Positions 9,436-18,025 are shown, numbered from the stretch's first letter. The stretch: DNA of 35,506 nucleotides from Anoxybacillus sp. (GCF_023512315.1 NZ_JAILZV010000011.1:1-35506); one strand, 5' to 3'. Notes: generated from the sequence alone by a model not told the origin. Made by a program: numbers and translations.

Positions 9436-9960
9436 ATGAACGAAAAACGACGTGAAATTATTGTGCGTGAAATTGAATATTGGAAGCGATCCCGTCTTCT
9501 TCCAGAACATTATTGCGATTATTTGTTAGCGCTTTATACAGAAGGAGAAGTTACTCCTTCTGTCGCTCCTAGACGGAAAAGATGGGCGACGGTTTTCGTT
9601 ATGTTTCTTGTTTGTTTACTGCTTCCAGCCGGTGTTCTTGTCATTTATTTTACTGAATTATCATTCGTTTTGCAAATGCTCCTTTTGGCATTTTTTGTCG
9701 GAATTTGTCTAATTGGGATATGGCGATGGCGAAGAGAAGCGGTTGTGCATTTGCCGCTTATTAGTGGAGCGTTTCTTTTGTTTCTTGCGATGGTGCGAAT
9801 GAGCGACTATTACTTTCCAGGCTCAAAAATGGTATTATCGCTTGTCGTTTTTTTAAATTGTTTCCTATGGGTTATTGTCGGGATACGCTTTCGTTTTTTA
9901 TATTTAACGATCTCTGGAGCGATTGGATTAATGTTACTTCTAGCATCATTCTTTTTTTAA
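9436..9960 (+). CDS. Unrecognised five-helix membrane protein
   Basis: A 174-residue protein I cannot assign. The first 48 residues are charged and hydrophilic, with an amphipathic YWKRSRLLPEHYCDYLLALY segment, and are probably cytoplasmic. Five hydrophobic stretches follow at about residues 50-72, 77-97, 105-121, 131-150 and 155-173. The soluble head followed by a helix bundle recalls small DUF2157-like proteins, but no signature is clear. The ATG has AGGAAGG about 9 bases upstream. The gene stands alone between the sigA terminator and the repeat array, which starts one base after its stop. The codon use looks ordinary for a gene, so I think it is real. Confidence 0.75.
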   Translation: MNEKRREIIVREIEYWKRSRLLPEHYCDYLLALYTEGEVTPSVAPRRKRWATVFVMFLVCLLLPAGVLVIYFTELSFVLQMLLLAFFVGICLIGIWRWRREAVVHLPLISGAFLLFLAMVRMSDYYFPGSKMVLSLVVFLNCFLWVIVGIRFRFLYLTISGAIGLMLLLASFFF

Positions 9961-9961
9961 C

Positions 9962-10099
9962 CAGTCGCCTCCGCTTTTCGTGTCTAGCTGAGAACTAACA
10001 TCCTCCTCCGCGTCCGCTTTCTCCGTCCGACGTGCACGCACGTCTCCGTCGAAAGCTTGCGCTTCCGTCGGATGTTTCCTTGGCTCTCGCCAAGGACCG
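9962..10099 (+). repeat. Structured intergenic repeat, unit 1 (divergent)
   Basis: Starts CAGTCGCCTCCGCTTTTC, then GTGTCTAGCTG. The body can fold: ACATCC near 9998 pairs with GGATGT near 10070, enclosing CCGACG with CGTCGG. A separate hairpin CCTTGG-CTCTCG-CCAAGG ends it. It is the most divergent unit of the array and begins just after the preceding gene's stop codon. Confidence 0.75.
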
Positions 10100-10213
10100 T
10101 TCTCCGCTTTTCGTGTCTAGCTGCGGCTCCTAGCTCTCTAGTGCCAAGCAACCTTCCTCCGTCGAAGCAAAAAGCGCTTCTTGTCGGAAGAACGCTTGGC
10201 TTCGAGAGCTGAG
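10100..10213 (+). repeat. Structured intergenic repeat, unit 2
   Basis: Shares a 21-base head (10103-10123) with units 1 and 3. The body forms a long imperfect hairpin: AGCTCTC with GAGAGCT, GCCAAGC with GCTTGGC, CTTCC with GGAAG, and an inner GAAGC with GCTTC. No convincing reading frame runs through it. Confidence 0.8.
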
Positions 10214-10352
10214 CAGTCGCCTCCGCTTTTCGTGTCTAGCTGCGGCTCCTAGCTGCTCGGGGGGCAAATAACCTTCCCCCTCGAGGTGACGGGCACCTTT
10301 CCGGGGGAAGAACATTCGCCCCGTCGCAGCTATGCAGTCGCCTCCGCTTTTC
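10214..10352 (+). repeat. Structured intergenic repeat, unit 3 and array end
   Basis: Same head (10222-10242), then a hairpin made of TAGCTGC with GCAGCTA, GGGGC with GCCCC, CTTCCCCC with GGGGGAAG, and AGGTG with CACCT at the tip. The array closes with another copy of CAGTCGCCTCCGCTTTTC (from 10335) running into eight T, which might stop transcription. Similar repeats are, as far as I recall, common between genes in thermophilic bacilli. Confidence 0.8.
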
Positions 10353-10408
10353 TTTTTTTTCGACGATTTTCTGCAAGATTTTAGATTAGGGCTTTTCCTT
10401 CTCGCTGA

Positions 10409-10436
10409 TTTACAGTAAAATAAAGTTGTTTATAGC
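10409..10436 (+). promoter_or_regulatory. Probable cccA promoter
   Basis: TTTACA (10409-10414) and TATAGC (10431-10436) are 16 bp apart. The leader of about 35 bases ends in the AAGGGAGGT ribosome site of cccA. Confidence 0.5.
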
Positions 10437-10478
10437 GGTTACATTTAAAGGATGGATACATAAAGGGAGGTAAATACG

Positions 10479-10844
10479 ATGAATCGCAATCCATTAATCC
10501 CATTTGTACTTATTATGGTATTGGGAATCGGTCTAACGATTGCTCTTTCTTTCAAGGGGCTTGGGGATGCAAAAGAGCTTGCGGAAGAGCAAAAAGGCGG
10601 CGCTAAAACAGAAGAAAAAGCGACTGCAGCAAATCCAGAAGAGTTTTATAAACAAACGTGCAGCGCCTGTCACGGGGTGAACTATGAGGGCGGTGTCGGT
10701 CCGTCGTTAAAAGGTGTAGGAAAACGCCTTTCGTTAGATCAAATTAAAGACGTCATCCAACATGGACGCGGTAACATGCCATCTGGTCTTGTTCCTGCAG
10801 ACAAAGCAGACGAGATGGCGAAATGGCTATCTAAACTGCAATAA
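10479..10844 (+). CDS. cccA: Membrane-anchored cytochrome c-550
   Basis: A small c-type cytochrome that carries electrons, probably to a caa3-type oxidase, on the outer face of the membrane. An uncleaved N-terminal anchor spans about residues 7-26. A Lys/Glu/Ala-rich linker (28-52) leads to the haem domain with C61, C64 and H65 (CSACH) and the axial methionine M100 in GNMPSG. Length is 121 residues, against 120 for B. subtilis CccA, which sits in the same place behind sigA. It has its own promoter and terminator. The oxidase partner is an inference. Confidence 0.95.
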   Translation: MNRNPLIPFVLIMVLGIGLTIALSFKGLGDAKELAEEQKGGAKTEEKATAANPEEFYKQTCSACHGVNYEGGVGPSLKGVGKRLSLDQIKDVIQHGRGNMPSGLVPADKADEMAKWLSKLQ

Positions 10845-10850
10845 CTTTAA

Positions 10851-10883
10851 AAATCCCTTTGCCTTAGGTGAAGGGATTTTTTG
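10851..10883 (+). terminator. Intrinsic terminator after cccA
   Basis: AAATCCCTT (10851-10859) pairs with AAGGGATTT (10871-10879), with a T-run continuing from the stem. It lies 6 bases after the cccA stop. Confidence 0.85.
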
Positions 10884-10887
10884 TTTA

Positions 10888-10896
10888 TGATACAAT
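10888..10896 (+). promoter_or_regulatory. Extended -10 promoter of trmK-yqfO
   Basis: TGA directly before TACAAT gives an extended -10 element, 38 bp ahead of trmK. No good -35 hexamer is visible; the upstream DNA is the cccA terminator. Confidence 0.5.
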
Positions 10897-10933
10897 AATC
10901 GAAGGGAGATTATCGTAAGGAAAGGAAGGTTAG

Positions 10934-11644
10934 ATGAACGAGCTAAAACTATCGAAGCGATTAGAAACGGTCGTTTCGTTTATCCCGAAGGGGGCACGCT
11001 TAGCCGATATCGGTTCGGACCATGCGTATTTGCCATGCTATGCGTATTTGCACGGATATATTGTGCAAGCGGTTGCTGGAGAAGTGGCGGACGGTCCATT
11101 TCGTTCCGCGGAGCAACAAGTGAGGAAAGTTGGGCTAAGCGACGTCATTTCGGTAAGAAAAGGCGATGGATTAGCGGTCATTGAAGCAGGAGAAGTCGAT
11201 TGCGTTACAATCGCCGGAATGGGCGGAACGTTAATTGCGCACATTTTAGAAGCGGGAAAACAGAAACTTGAAACGGTGAAACGGCTTATTTTGCAGCCGA
11301 ATGTTGGCGCACATGTCGTGCGAAAATGGCTATTTGACAACGGCTGGGAATTGATCGCCGAACGAATTTTAGAAGAAGATGGGCAAATTTATGAGGTATT
11401 AGTGGCGGAAAAAGGAGATCCTCTCAAGCCATATCGAGATTTCGAGATAGAATTACTTGTCGGTCCGTTTTTACGAACCGAACGAAACGATGTGTTTGTG
11501 AAAAAATGGCACAAAGAAATCGAGCATTGGCGCCGAATTATTGCCGAATTAGAAGCGAAAGCAACGACAAAAGAAGGGCTGACGAAAAAGGAAGCGTTGG
11601 AAAGAAACATTTCGTTCGTCGAGGAGGTCTTGCGCGATGAGTAA
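10934..11644 (+). CDS. trmK: tRNA (adenine22-N1)-methyltransferase TrmK
   Basis: Methylates N1 of A22 in the D-loop of tRNAs using S-adenosylmethionine. The class I methyltransferase fold shows motif I as ADIGSDHAYLP (from residue 24), and VTIAGMGGTL near residue 90 is the family's catalytic loop. Two coiled-coil-like helices follow at the C-terminus. Length is 236 residues, against 238 for B. subtilis YqfN. The ATG has an AGGAAGG site. Its end overlaps yqfO by 8 bases, so the two are translationally coupled. Confidence 0.95.
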   Translation: MNELKLSKRLETVVSFIPKGARLADIGSDHAYLPCYAYLHGYIVQAVAGEVADGPFRSAEQQVRKVGLSDVISVRKGDGLAVIEAGEVDCVTIAGMGGTLIAHILEAGKQKLETVKRLILQPNVGAHVVRKWLFDNGWELIAERILEEDGQIYEVLVAEKGDPLKPYRDFEIELLVGPFLRTERNDVFVKKWHKEIEHWRRIIAELEAKATTKEGLTKKEALERNISFVEEVLRDE

Positions 11645-12755
11645 AATTCCAAATGGACAGGAAATCATTCACCTGTTAGAACAATTTGCGCCGAAACAGT
11701 TAGCGATGGAAGGGGATCCGATTGGCTTGCAAATCGGCACACTTAATAAGCCTGTGCAGCGTGTGATGGTGACGCTTGACGTGCTGGAGGAGGTGGTGGA
11801 TGAGGCGATCGAAAAACGTGTTGACCTTATCATCGCCCACCATCCTCCATTGTATCGTCCGCTGAAGCAAATTATTACCGACCAAGCGCAAGGGCGACTC
11901 GTCGAAAAATGTTTGAAACATAATATTGCGATTTATGCTGCCCATACAAACTTAGACATCGCAATCGGTGGGGTGAACGACTGGCTTTCCGAAGCGCTTG
12001 GGCTACAAGCGATCGACGTCTTAGTGCCGACGTATGAGGAAGCGTTGAAAAAATTAGTCGTTTACGTTCCAGAAACGCATGCGAGTGACGTCCGAGAAGC
12101 AATTGGCAATGCGGGTGCAGGTCATATCGGAAATTATAGCCATTGCACATTTAATAGCCGCGGCATCGGGACATTTTTGCCGGGAGAAGGAGCCACTCCG
12201 TTTATCGGTGAAAAAGGAACGTTGGAAGAAGTGGAAGAAGTGCGGATAGAAACGATTTTTCCAGCGTCGCTGCAAAAAAAGGTGATTGCCGCAATGTTGA
12301 AAGCTCATCCATACGAAGAAGTTGCGTATGACGTCTATCCGTTAGAAAATAAAGGGCGGACATGGGGATTAGGGCGCATCGGATATTTACCGGAAGAAAT
12401 GACGCTTCGTGCCTTTGCGGAGCATGTAAAAAAAGCGCTCGATGTACAAGCGGTGCGCGTTGTCGGCAATTTACATGACAAAGTGAAAAAAGTCGCGGTC
12501 ATTGGCGGCGACGGAAATAAATATATTCGCCAGGCGAAAATGAGCGGGGCCGATGTTTATGTCACCGGCGACGTTTATTATCATGTGGCGCATGATGCGA
12601 TGGCGCTTGGGCTTCATATCGTCGATCCAGGGCACCATGCGGAAAAAGTGATGAAACAAGGATTGGTTCGCTTTTTGGAACAACAAATCGGAGCGAAATG
12701 GAACGTTTCTATCTTCGCGTCAACAGTGCATACGGATCCGTTTACGTTTGTATAA
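11637..12755 (+). CDS. yqfO: Nif3-family metal-binding protein YqfO (GTP cyclohydrolase 1 type 2 homologue)
   Basis: A Nif3/YqfO-type protein with a di-metal site: H68 and H69 in AHHPP near the N-terminus, and the second cluster DPGHHAEK near residue 330. About 100 residues in the middle (roughly 130-230, including KVVVYVPETHA and YEEVAYDVYPL) form the PII/CutA-like insertion typical of Bacillus YqfO. Length is 372 residues against 373 in B. subtilis. The biochemical role is unresolved; the cyclohydrolase name rests on distant similarity. It is the second gene of the trmK operon and is followed at once by an inverted copy of the structured repeat. Confidence 0.92.
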   Translation: MSKIPNGQEIIHLLEQFAPKQLAMEGDPIGLQIGTLNKPVQRVMVTLDVLEEVVDEAIEKRVDLIIAHHPPLYRPLKQIITDQAQGRLVEKCLKHNIAIYAAHTNLDIAIGGVNDWLSEALGLQAIDVLVPTYEEALKKLVVYVPETHASDVREAIGNAGAGHIGNYSHCTFNSRGIGTFLPGEGATPFIGEKGTLEEVEEVRIETIFPASLQKKVIAAMLKAHPYEEVAYDVYPLENKGRTWGLGRIGYLPEEMTLRAFAEHVKKALDVQAVRVVGNLHDKVKKVAVIGGDGNKYIRQAKMSGADVYVTGDVYYHVAHDAMALGLHIVDPGHHAEKVMKQGLVRFLEQQIGAKWNVSIFASTVHTDPFTFV

Positions 12756-12866
12756 GAAAAGCGCCGCCTGTCGGCGAAGAGCGCACAAGCGCCACCGAGG
12801 AGGCTATCGTCGCCGCAGCATGGGGCGGAGCACATCACACCGATGGCGCTTGGAGCTAGACAGCTC
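12755..12866 (-). repeat. Structured intergenic repeat, inverted divergent copy
   Basis: Read on the minus strand, it starts TGTCTAGCTCC (12852-12862) and ends in CGCTTTTCT, the same two landmarks as the 10-kb array. Its outer stem is perfect: CAAGCGCCA (12786-12794) with TGGCGCTTG (12844-12852). It fills most of the gap between the convergent yqfO and ispH genes. Confidence 0.7.
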
Positions 12867-12897
12867 TTTGAACCAAACATTTTCTCTCTTATCTTTC

Positions 12898-12930
12898 AAA
12901 AAAGGTGTCCTCATTGGACACCTTTTGTTT
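12898..12930 (-). terminator. Terminator of ispH, overlapping its last codons
   Basis: AAGGTGTCC (12902-12910) pairs with GGACACCTT (12916-12924) around a 5-nt loop. Six A at 12898-12903 give a T-run on the minus strand. The ispH stop codon lies in the loop, so part of the stem is coding. CCTTTTGTTTT on the plus side may let it also serve yqfO. Confidence 0.8.
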
Positions 12931-13861
12931 TGACTTTCGGTAAAATTTTTTGTAACGGCACTTTTCGTTCGCGTTTCCACGTCGCAGGGTTGTTCGGATC
13001 AAATTGTTCGAGAAAGTCGATGACCTCTTTTGTAATTGGCGTTGGCGTGGAAGCGCCGGCAGTGACAGCAACTTTTTTCGCGTTTTTAATCCAATCAATT
13101 TCGATTTCGGTGACGTCGGCGACGCGGTACGCTTTCGTTCCGGCAATTTCTTCCGATACTTGTGCGAGTCGATTCGAGTTGTTGCTTTTTGGGTCACCGA
13201 CGACAATCGTCACGTCCGCCTCTTTCGCTTGCTCTGCGACAGCTTCTTGCCGCAGTTGGGTCGCTAGGCAAATTTCTTTATGCATTTCGACGTATGGATA
13301 TTTTTCTTTCACTTTTTCCATAATATGCGCAACGTCCCATTGGCTCATTGTCGTTTGGTTTGTGACCATGATTTTTTCATTGGCGACGGCAAGATTTTCG
13401 ACATCGATAACAGTTTCGACAAGATGAATGCGTGTCGGGTCAATGCCGACCGCTCCTTCTGGCTCTGGATGTCCTTTTTTGCCGATGTAAATAATGTCAT
13501 AGCCTTTGTCGAGTTTTTCCCGAATTAAGTCATGTGTTTTTGTCACATCTGGGCAGGTGGCATCAATGGTGACGAGCCCCTTTTCGCGCGCACGCCGTTT
13601 GACTTCTGGGGAAACGCCGTGAGCTGTAAAAATAACCGTTCCATGGTCGATTTTTTCTAAAATTTCCAATCGGTTTGCCCCATCGAGTGTAATAATGCCT
13701 TCTTCTGCAAACGCATCGGTGACGTGCTTATTATGAACGATCATGCCTAAAATGTAGATCGGCCGTGGCAACGTTTTATCTAAGGCGACGTTTCGCGCAA
13801 TCACCATCGCATCAACGACGCCGTAGCAATAGCCGCGCGGTGTAATTTTAATGACTTCCAT
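12911..13861 (-). CDS. ispH: 4-hydroxy-3-methylbut-2-enyl diphosphate reductase
   Basis: Last step of the MEP isoprenoid pathway: reduces HMBPP to isopentenyl and dimethylallyl diphosphate with a [4Fe-4S] cluster. The three cluster cysteines are present (C12 in RGYCYGV, C103 in ATCPDV, C198 in EICLAT), with substrate-contact residues H43, H81 and the TNQTT motif. Length is 316 residues, as expected. The ATG is preceded by a GGAGGGGGG site. It has its own promoter, and its stop is inside a terminator stem. ispG, the preceding enzyme of the pathway, is 7.4 kb away, also on the minus strand. The C-terminal 25 residues are Lys/Arg-rich and variable. Confidence 0.97.
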   Translation of the reverse strand: MEVIKITPRGYCYGVVDAMVIARNVALDKTLPRPIYILGMIVHNKHVTDAFAEEGIITLDGANRLEILEKIDHGTVIFTAHGVSPEVKRRAREKGLVTIDATCPDVTKTHDLIREKLDKGYDIIYIGKKGHPEPEGAVGIDPTRIHLVETVIDVENLAVANEKIMVTNQTTMSQWDVAHIMEKVKEKYPYVEMHKEICLATQLRQEAVAEQAKEADVTIVVGDPKSNNSNRLAQVSEEIAGTKAYRVADVTEIEIDWIKNAKKVAVTAGASTPTPITKEVIDFLEQFDPNNPATWKRERKVPLQKILPKVKTKGVQ

Positions 13862-13891
13862 CGTTCTTCCCCCCTCCGTTGTACATCTTTC

Positions 13892-13920
13892 ATTATAGCG
13901 GAGAATGAGGGAGAAGACAA
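13892..13920 (-). promoter_or_regulatory. Promoter of ispH
   Basis: On the minus strand TTGTCT (13915-13920) and a perfect TATAAT (13892-13897) are 17 bp apart. The -35 hexamer lies only 7 bp beyond the yqfQ stop codon. Confidence 0.65.
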
Positions 13921-13927
13921 AAACGAA

Positions 13928-14413
13928 CTAAATGTAAAGCTTCGGGACAGATGGTTTCGGTTCAGTTTTTCGTTTTTCTTTCGGAGGTTGTTTCGCTGTT
14001 GGTAGTTCGCGCGGGGAAGATGCTTTTTCTTTTTTTGTTTCTGTTTTTTCGCTCTTCTCTTCGCTCGTATCGGTCGTTTTTAGTTCTTTCCATATTTTCA
14101 TCATCGCGGGTAAGTTTTTGACGAGCGGTCCGTATTGTTGAACCATTGGCATGACGTTTTGCGCGATGCCGAGCATTTTTTGCACATTAGTTAGCATTCC
14201 GCTAATTCCGCCGCCTGCGCTGCTTGCACCGCTCGCCATCGTTTGCATTGGCAGCGCACGAAAAGGCGAAGCTGCTTGGCCGCCGGAAAATAAACGAGAT
14301 AACAATCCGCCGCCTGCTCTTGGGGCACCGTAAAACGGCTGCGTTGGAAACGGAGAGCGTGGAAAGGAAAACGGGCGCGCGGATGGAGGGGGAACCATTG
14401 GTGGTCGCATCAT
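13928..14413 (-). CDS. yqfQ: VrrA/YqfQ-like protein of low complexity
   Basis: A 161-residue protein matching YqfQ, which lies between ispH and cshB in B. subtilis. The N-terminal 50 residues are Pro/Arg/Phe-rich (MMRPPMVPPPSARPF). A central hydrophobic segment (about 70-110, GGGISGMLTNVQKMLGIAQ) could be an amphipathic helix. The last 50 residues are Lys/Glu/Thr/Pro-rich. This composition and the VrrA family's repeats suggest a spore or surface-associated protein, but no function is known. The start is the first of two adjacent ATG codons after AAAGGAGG. A small gene of variable length across species. Confidence 0.8.
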   Translation of the reverse strand: MMRPPMVPPPSARPFSFPRSPFPTQPFYGAPRAGGGLLSRLFSGGQAASPFRALPMQTMASGASSAGGGISGMLTNVQKMLGIAQNVMPMVQQYGPLVKNLPAMMKIWKELKTTDTSEEKSEKTETKKEKASSPRELPTAKQPPKEKRKTEPKPSVPKLYI

Positions 14414-14494
14414 CTTTGTTTCCTCCTTTCTAACAACTTTCTATCATACAGTATGCGAATATCACAGAAAATGTTTTTTCCTAAGTGCCTATTG

Positions 14495-14524
14495 TTGCGA
14501 GAAGAAGCGAAAATCCGCTATAAT
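14495..14524 (+). promoter_or_regulatory. Promoter of cshB
   Basis: TTGCGA (14495-14500) and a perfect TATAAT (14519-14524) are 18 bp apart. The leader is about 33 bases and ends in AAAGGAGAG. Confidence 0.6.
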
Positions 14525-14563
14525 GATAAATCGGGTTTGTTTGCAAGGAAAGGAGAGAAGTGC

Positions 14564-15859
14564 ATGAAAGAAACGTTGTTTGAACGGTTTTCGTTTCAGC
14601 CTTTTATTATAGAAGCGATTAAAGAGCTTGGATTTTATCAACCGACAGAAATTCAAGAGCGCGTTATTCCAAGCGTCCTTCGCGGCGAAAGCGTCATTGG
14701 ACAGTCGCAAACAGGGACAGGAAAGACGCATGCGTACGTACTGCCGATTATTCATCATATCGACCCGTCACGCGATGACGTGCAAGCAGTTATTACTGCG
14801 CCAACAAGGGAATTAGCGACGCAAATTTACCATGAAGTGCTTCGCATCACGAAGCATTGTCCAAAAAAAGCCTCGATTACAGCCCGTTGTTTTATCGGAG
14901 GGACGGACAAGCAAAAGGCGATTGAAAAATTAAAAAAACAGCCGCATATCGTGATTGGGACTCCTGGCAGAATTAACGATTTAATTCGCGAGCAGGCGCT
15001 GTTTGTCCATACCGCGAAGACGTTAGTCGTCGACGAAGCAGATTTAATGCTCGATATGGGCTTTATTGTCGATGTCGACCGAATAGCGGCGAGAATGCCG
15101 AAAGAATTGCAAATGCTTGTGTTTTCCGCGACAATTCCAGAAAAGTTAAAACCGTTTTTAAAAAAATATATGGAAAACCCGAAATACGTCCATGTCGCCC
15201 CAAAACAAGTAGCAGCAGAAAACATCGAGCACGTGCTCGTTCCTCTTCGCCATCGTGACAAAATAAAGCTATTGCATGAGATGCTTGTCGCGTATAATCC
15301 GTATTTAGCCATCGTGTTTACGAATACGAAAAAGAAAGCGGATGAAGTGGCAGATGCGTTAAGCGAAAAAGGGCTAAAAGTAGGGATTTTACACGGGGAT
15401 TTAACGCCGCGAGAGCGGAAAAAAATGATGAAACAAATTCGTGACCTTGAATTTCCATTCATCGTCGCGACAGACTTAGCGGCACGCGGCATCGATATTG
15501 AAGGAGTCAGCCATGTCATTAACTATGAATTGCCGAGCGATTTAGATTTTTACGTACATCGCGTCGGACGAACGGCGCGCGCTGGCTACACAGGAATCGC
15601 CACGACAATTTATGAACCTTCCGACCAAGAGATGTTGATAAAATTGGAGAAAAAGGGGATTTCCTTTATTCACCGCGACCTTGTGCGCGGAGAGTGGGAA
15701 GACTTGCCTCCTTGGAACCAGCGAAGCAAGCGGGCAAAACAAAACGACGAGATGAAGCAGCTGTTGAAAAAAATAAAGCCGAAGCAAGTAAAACCAGGCT
15801 ATAAGAAAAAACTGCAAGAACAACTCGAAAAGCAAAAGAAACGCCTAAAGAAAAAATAA
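14564..15859 (+). CDS. cshB: DEAD-box RNA helicase CshB
   Basis: ATP-dependent RNA helicase, cold-shock associated in B. subtilis. The motifs run in order: Q motif near residues 4-30, motif I QTGTGKT (49-55), PTRELA (80-85), DEAD (157-160), SAT (188-190), [11 protein letters not shown] (about 301-311) and HRVGRTAR (332-339). A basic Lys-rich tail (from about 385) probably binds RNA. Length is 431 residues from the ATG at 14564, close to the 438 of B. subtilis. I chose that ATG because AAGGAGAG lies just upstream and the promoter's expected start falls after the longer frame's ATG at 14453. It is followed by nfo, 28 bp on. Confidence 0.95.
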   Translation: MKETLFERFSFQPFIIEAIKELGFYQPTEIQERVIPSVLRGESVIGQSQTGTGKTHAYVLPIIHHIDPSRDDVQAVITAPTRELATQIYHEVLRITKHCPKKASITARCFIGGTDKQKAIEKLKKQPHIVIGTPGRINDLIREQALFVHTAKTLVVDEADLMLDMGFIVDVDRIAARMPKELQMLVFSATIPEKLKPFLKKYMENPKYVHVAPKQVAAENIEHVLVPLRHRDKIKLLHEMLVAYNPYLAIVFTNTKKKADEVADALSEKGLKVGILHGDLTPRERKKMMKQIRDLEFPFIVATDLAARGIDIEGVSHVINYELPSDLDFYVHRVGRTARAGYTGIATTIYEPSDQEMLIKLEKKGISFIHRDLVRGEWEDLPPWNQRSKRAKQNDEMKQLLKKIKPKQVKPGYKKKLQEQLEKQKKRLKKK

Positions 15860-15887
15860 ACCATGGCGCAGCGAAGGGGAGATGGAG

Positions 15888-16787
15888 ATGTTGAAAATCG
15901 GCTCACATGTGTCGATGAGCGGAAAAAAAATGCTGCTTGCGGCGAGTGAAGAGGCGGTTTCTTACGGTGCAACGACGTTTATGATTTATACAGGTGCTCC
16001 GCAAAATACGCGGCGAAAAAAAATCGAGGAATTAAACATTGAAGCGGGGCTTGCCCATATGAAAGAGCATGGCATTGAAGAAATTGTCGTACATGCCCCT
16101 TACATCATTAACATTGGAAATACGATAAATGCCGATACGTTCCAGCTTGGCGTCGATTTTTTACGCGCGGAAATTGAACGGACGGCTGCCATCGGTGCGA
16201 AACAAATCGTTCTTCATCCAGGCGCGCATGTCGGAGCGGGAATTGATGCAGGCATTAAGAAAATTATTGAAGGGCTCAATGAAGTCATTACCCGTGAACA
16301 ACCGGTGCAAATTGCGTTAGAAACAATGGCGGGCAAGGGGTCCGAATGTGGTAGCCGCTTTGAAGAACTAGCGAAAATTATCGATGGTGTTGTGCATAAC
16401 GACAAGCTATCGGTTTGTTTCGATACGTGCCACGTCCATGATGCTGGATATAATCTCGTTGATGACTTCGACGGGGTGTTAGAGGAATTTGACAAAATTA
16501 TTGGCTTAGACCGGCTAAAAGTATTGCATATTAACGACAGTAAAAATCCACGCGGTAGCCGCAAAGACCGCCATGAAAATATCGGGTTTGGTCATATTGG
16601 GTTTGAAACGCTCAATTACATCGTGCATCACCCAAGCCTTACGGACATTCCAAAAATTTTAGAGACGCCGTACGTTGGCGATGATAAAAACGAGAAAAAA
16701 CCGCCATATCGTTTGGAAATCGCGATGTTGCGCGCCCAATCATTTGATGAAGAAGTGTTGGAAAAAATTAAGCGATCTCCGCTGTGA
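15888..16787 (+). CDS. nfo: Endonuclease IV (AP endonuclease)
   Basis: Cleaves DNA 5' to abasic sites in base excision repair. The TIM-barrel metal ligands are in place: H69, H110, E145, D179 and H182, in [17 protein letters not shown] and [11 protein letters not shown], and later HINDSK. Length is 299 residues against 297 for B. subtilis YqfS. I prefer the ATG at 15888 to the one at 15882, because AAGGGGAG (15874-15881) abuts the earlier ATG but is 6 bases from the later, and homologues begin ML. It is probably co-transcribed with cshB. The stop codon lies inside the terminator hairpin. Confidence 0.97.
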   Translation: MLKIGSHVSMSGKKMLLAASEEAVSYGATTFMIYTGAPQNTRRKKIEELNIEAGLAHMKEHGIEEIVVHAPYIINIGNTINADTFQLGVDFLRAEIERTAAIGAKQIVLHPGAHVGAGIDAGIKKIIEGLNEVITREQPVQIALETMAGKGSECGSRFEELAKIIDGVVHNDKLSVCFDTCHVHDAGYNLVDDFDGVLEEFDKIIGLDRLKVLHINDSKNPRGSRKDRHENIGFGHIGFETLNYIVHHPSLTDIPKILETPYVGDDKNEKKPPYRLEIAMLRAQSFDEEVLEKIKRSPL

Positions 16788-16803
16788 GATCGCCTTATTT
16801 TTT
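16762..16803. terminator. Bidirectional terminator between nfo and yqfT
   Basis: GCGATCTC (16772-16779) pairs perfectly with GAGATCGC (16786-16793). A T-run follows on the plus strand and an A-run precedes it, so it works for both convergent genes. The nfo stop TGA is partly in the stem. Confidence 0.85.
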
Positions 16804-17055
16804 ATTGACAAACTTTAAAAACAGCTCATTTGCTTGTTTCGCTGTTTGTGGGGACGTAATTTTTGCTAATTCTCGCACCCATTTTGCCCGTTCTTGTGGG
16901 TTAAATACGTTAATTTTATTCGTGCGGGCGATGTGAATGATTTGTTTTGCTTGTTCGACCGTTAATGGAATGCCATAATCGTGGCTGTATGCAACAAGCT
17001 CTTCCGGCGTAATCGTTTTTATTTTTTGATTGATGAGTTGCTGGTAAAGGTTCAT
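16795..17055 (-). CDS. yqfT: YqfT, DUF2624 family
   Basis: An 86-residue soluble protein of the DUF2624 family, known only from bacilli and without assigned function. It is mostly helical in appearance, with the conserved start MNLYQQLINQKI and the ITPEELVAYSHDYGIPLT segment, then FNPQERAKWVRELA. The ATG has an AAAGGAGG site. It is convergent with nfo, sharing its terminator, and divergent from yqfU. The position matches B. subtilis yqfT, which supports the family call. Confidence 0.85.
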   Translation of the reverse strand: MNLYQQLINQKIKTITPEELVAYSHDYGIPLTVEQAKQIIHIARTNKINVFNPQERAKWVRELAKITSPQTAKQANELFLKFVNKK

Positions 17056-17109
17056 CGATCGTGCCTCCTTTCCATCTATGTGTATCGTATGAAATGTGGT
17101 GGAAGAATG

Positions 17110-17118
17110 TGTTATAGT
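17110..17118 (+). promoter_or_regulatory. Extended -10 promoter of yqfU
   Basis: TGT directly followed by TATAGT forms an extended -10, 27 bp before the start codon and 11 bp before the GGGGGAG site. No -35 hexamer is evident. Confidence 0.45.
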
Positions 17119-17144
17119 ATAAAGAAAAAGGGGGAGTAAGATTG

Positions 17145-18023
17145 GTGCAGAAGCAGCATAAAAAAGAAAGTACGGGGCATGTGCTGTACCGGCTGTTGCT
17201 TATTTTGCTTGGCGCATCGTTAGCTGCGCTTTCGATTGAGCGATTTTTAATGCCGAACAAAATGATTGACGGGGGAATTATTGGCATTTCGCTTATTTTA
17301 GATTATATTTTGCCGGAGAAATGGTCGGTTTTAAATTTCGCGACGCTTGTCGTGTTGTTAAATGCGCCGTTTATGTATTACGGCTATAAGCAAATCGGGA
17401 AAACGTTTATGTTTTCATCGATTTTTGGCATTGTTTGTTTAGCGGTTGTCGAACGGATGTTTCATCATATGGAGCCATTGACGAAAGAACCGATTTTAGC
17501 GACCGTTTTTGGTGGATTGACGTTAGGCGTTGGCGTGGGGCTTGTCATTCGCCACGGCGGTTCGTTAGACGGAACAGAAATATTAGGGATTTTATTAACG
17601 AAACAGCTCCCTTTTTCTGTCGGGGAGTTTGTGATGTTTATGAATATTTTTATTTTCGGTTGGGCAGCGTTTGTCTTTGGGCTAGAGCAAGCGATGTATT
17701 CGGTGATGACGTATTATATTGCGTTTAAAACGATTGATACGGTCATCGAAGGGCTCGATGAAACGAAAGCGGTCATCATTGTATCTGACCAGTATGAAGA
17801 TATTTCGGATGCAATTTTGCATCGGCTTGGACGTGGCACGACGAAGCTGCAAGGAAAAGGCGGCTATACCGATGCACAAAAAGAAGTCATTTATGCCGTC
17901 GTAACGCGCCTTGAATTGACGAAGTTAAAAGCGATTGTGTATGAACTAGACCCACATGCGTTTATTACGATTATGAATACGCACGAAGTAAGAGGGGCGA
18001 AGTTTAAGTCCGCGATTCATTAA
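17145..18023 (+). CDS. yqfU: YitT-family membrane protein YqfU
   Basis: Membrane protein with an N-terminal YitT domain of about five helices (residues 15-190) and a C-terminal cytoplasmic DUF2179 domain (about 215-285, [13 protein letters not shown]). [12 protein letters not shown] and [14 protein letters not shown] are family motifs. The transported substrate is unknown. Length is 292 residues from the GTG at 17145, which is 8 bases from GGGGGAG; the TTG three bases earlier is an alternative. It lies upstream of the zinc operon but ends 83 bp before it, with a separate promoter between. Confidence 0.9.
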   Translation: MQKQHKKESTGHVLYRLLLILLGASLAALSIERFLMPNKMIDGGIIGISLILDYILPEKWSVLNFATLVVLLNAPFMYYGYKQIGKTFMFSSIFGIVCLAVVERMFHHMEPLTKEPILATVFGGLTLGVGVGLVIRHGGSLDGTEILGILLTKQLPFSVGEFVMFMNIFIFGWAAFVFGLEQAMYSVMTYYIAFKTIDTVIEGLDETKAVIIVSDQYEDISDAILHRLGRGTTKLQGKGGYTDAQKEVIYAVVTRLELTKLKAIVYELDPHAFITIMNTHEVRGAKFKSAIH

Positions 18024-18025
18024 CG

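Noticed and set aside
10069-10099. Stand-alone terminator at the CCTTGG hairpin
   Set aside because: The stem is only 6 bp and no T-run follows; it is better treated as part of repeat unit 1.
10130-10315. 61-codon minus-strand frame in the repeat array
   Set aside because: It spans two repeat units and owes its openness to GC-rich hairpin arms; no ribosome site and no protein-like pattern.
9962-10352. CRISPR array
   Set aside because: The repeated heads are 119-133 bp apart, the intervening parts are themselves self-complementary, and there are no cas genes.
12843-13427. 194-codon plus-strand frame
   Set aside because: Antisense to ispH, whose cluster cysteines and ribosome site are intact; no ribosome site for the plus frame.
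14827-15519. 230-codon frame on the minus strand
   Set aside because: It lies wholly inside cshB, opposite its conserved helicase motifs, with a low-complexity Ser/Phe/Cys-rich product typical of an antisense shadow.
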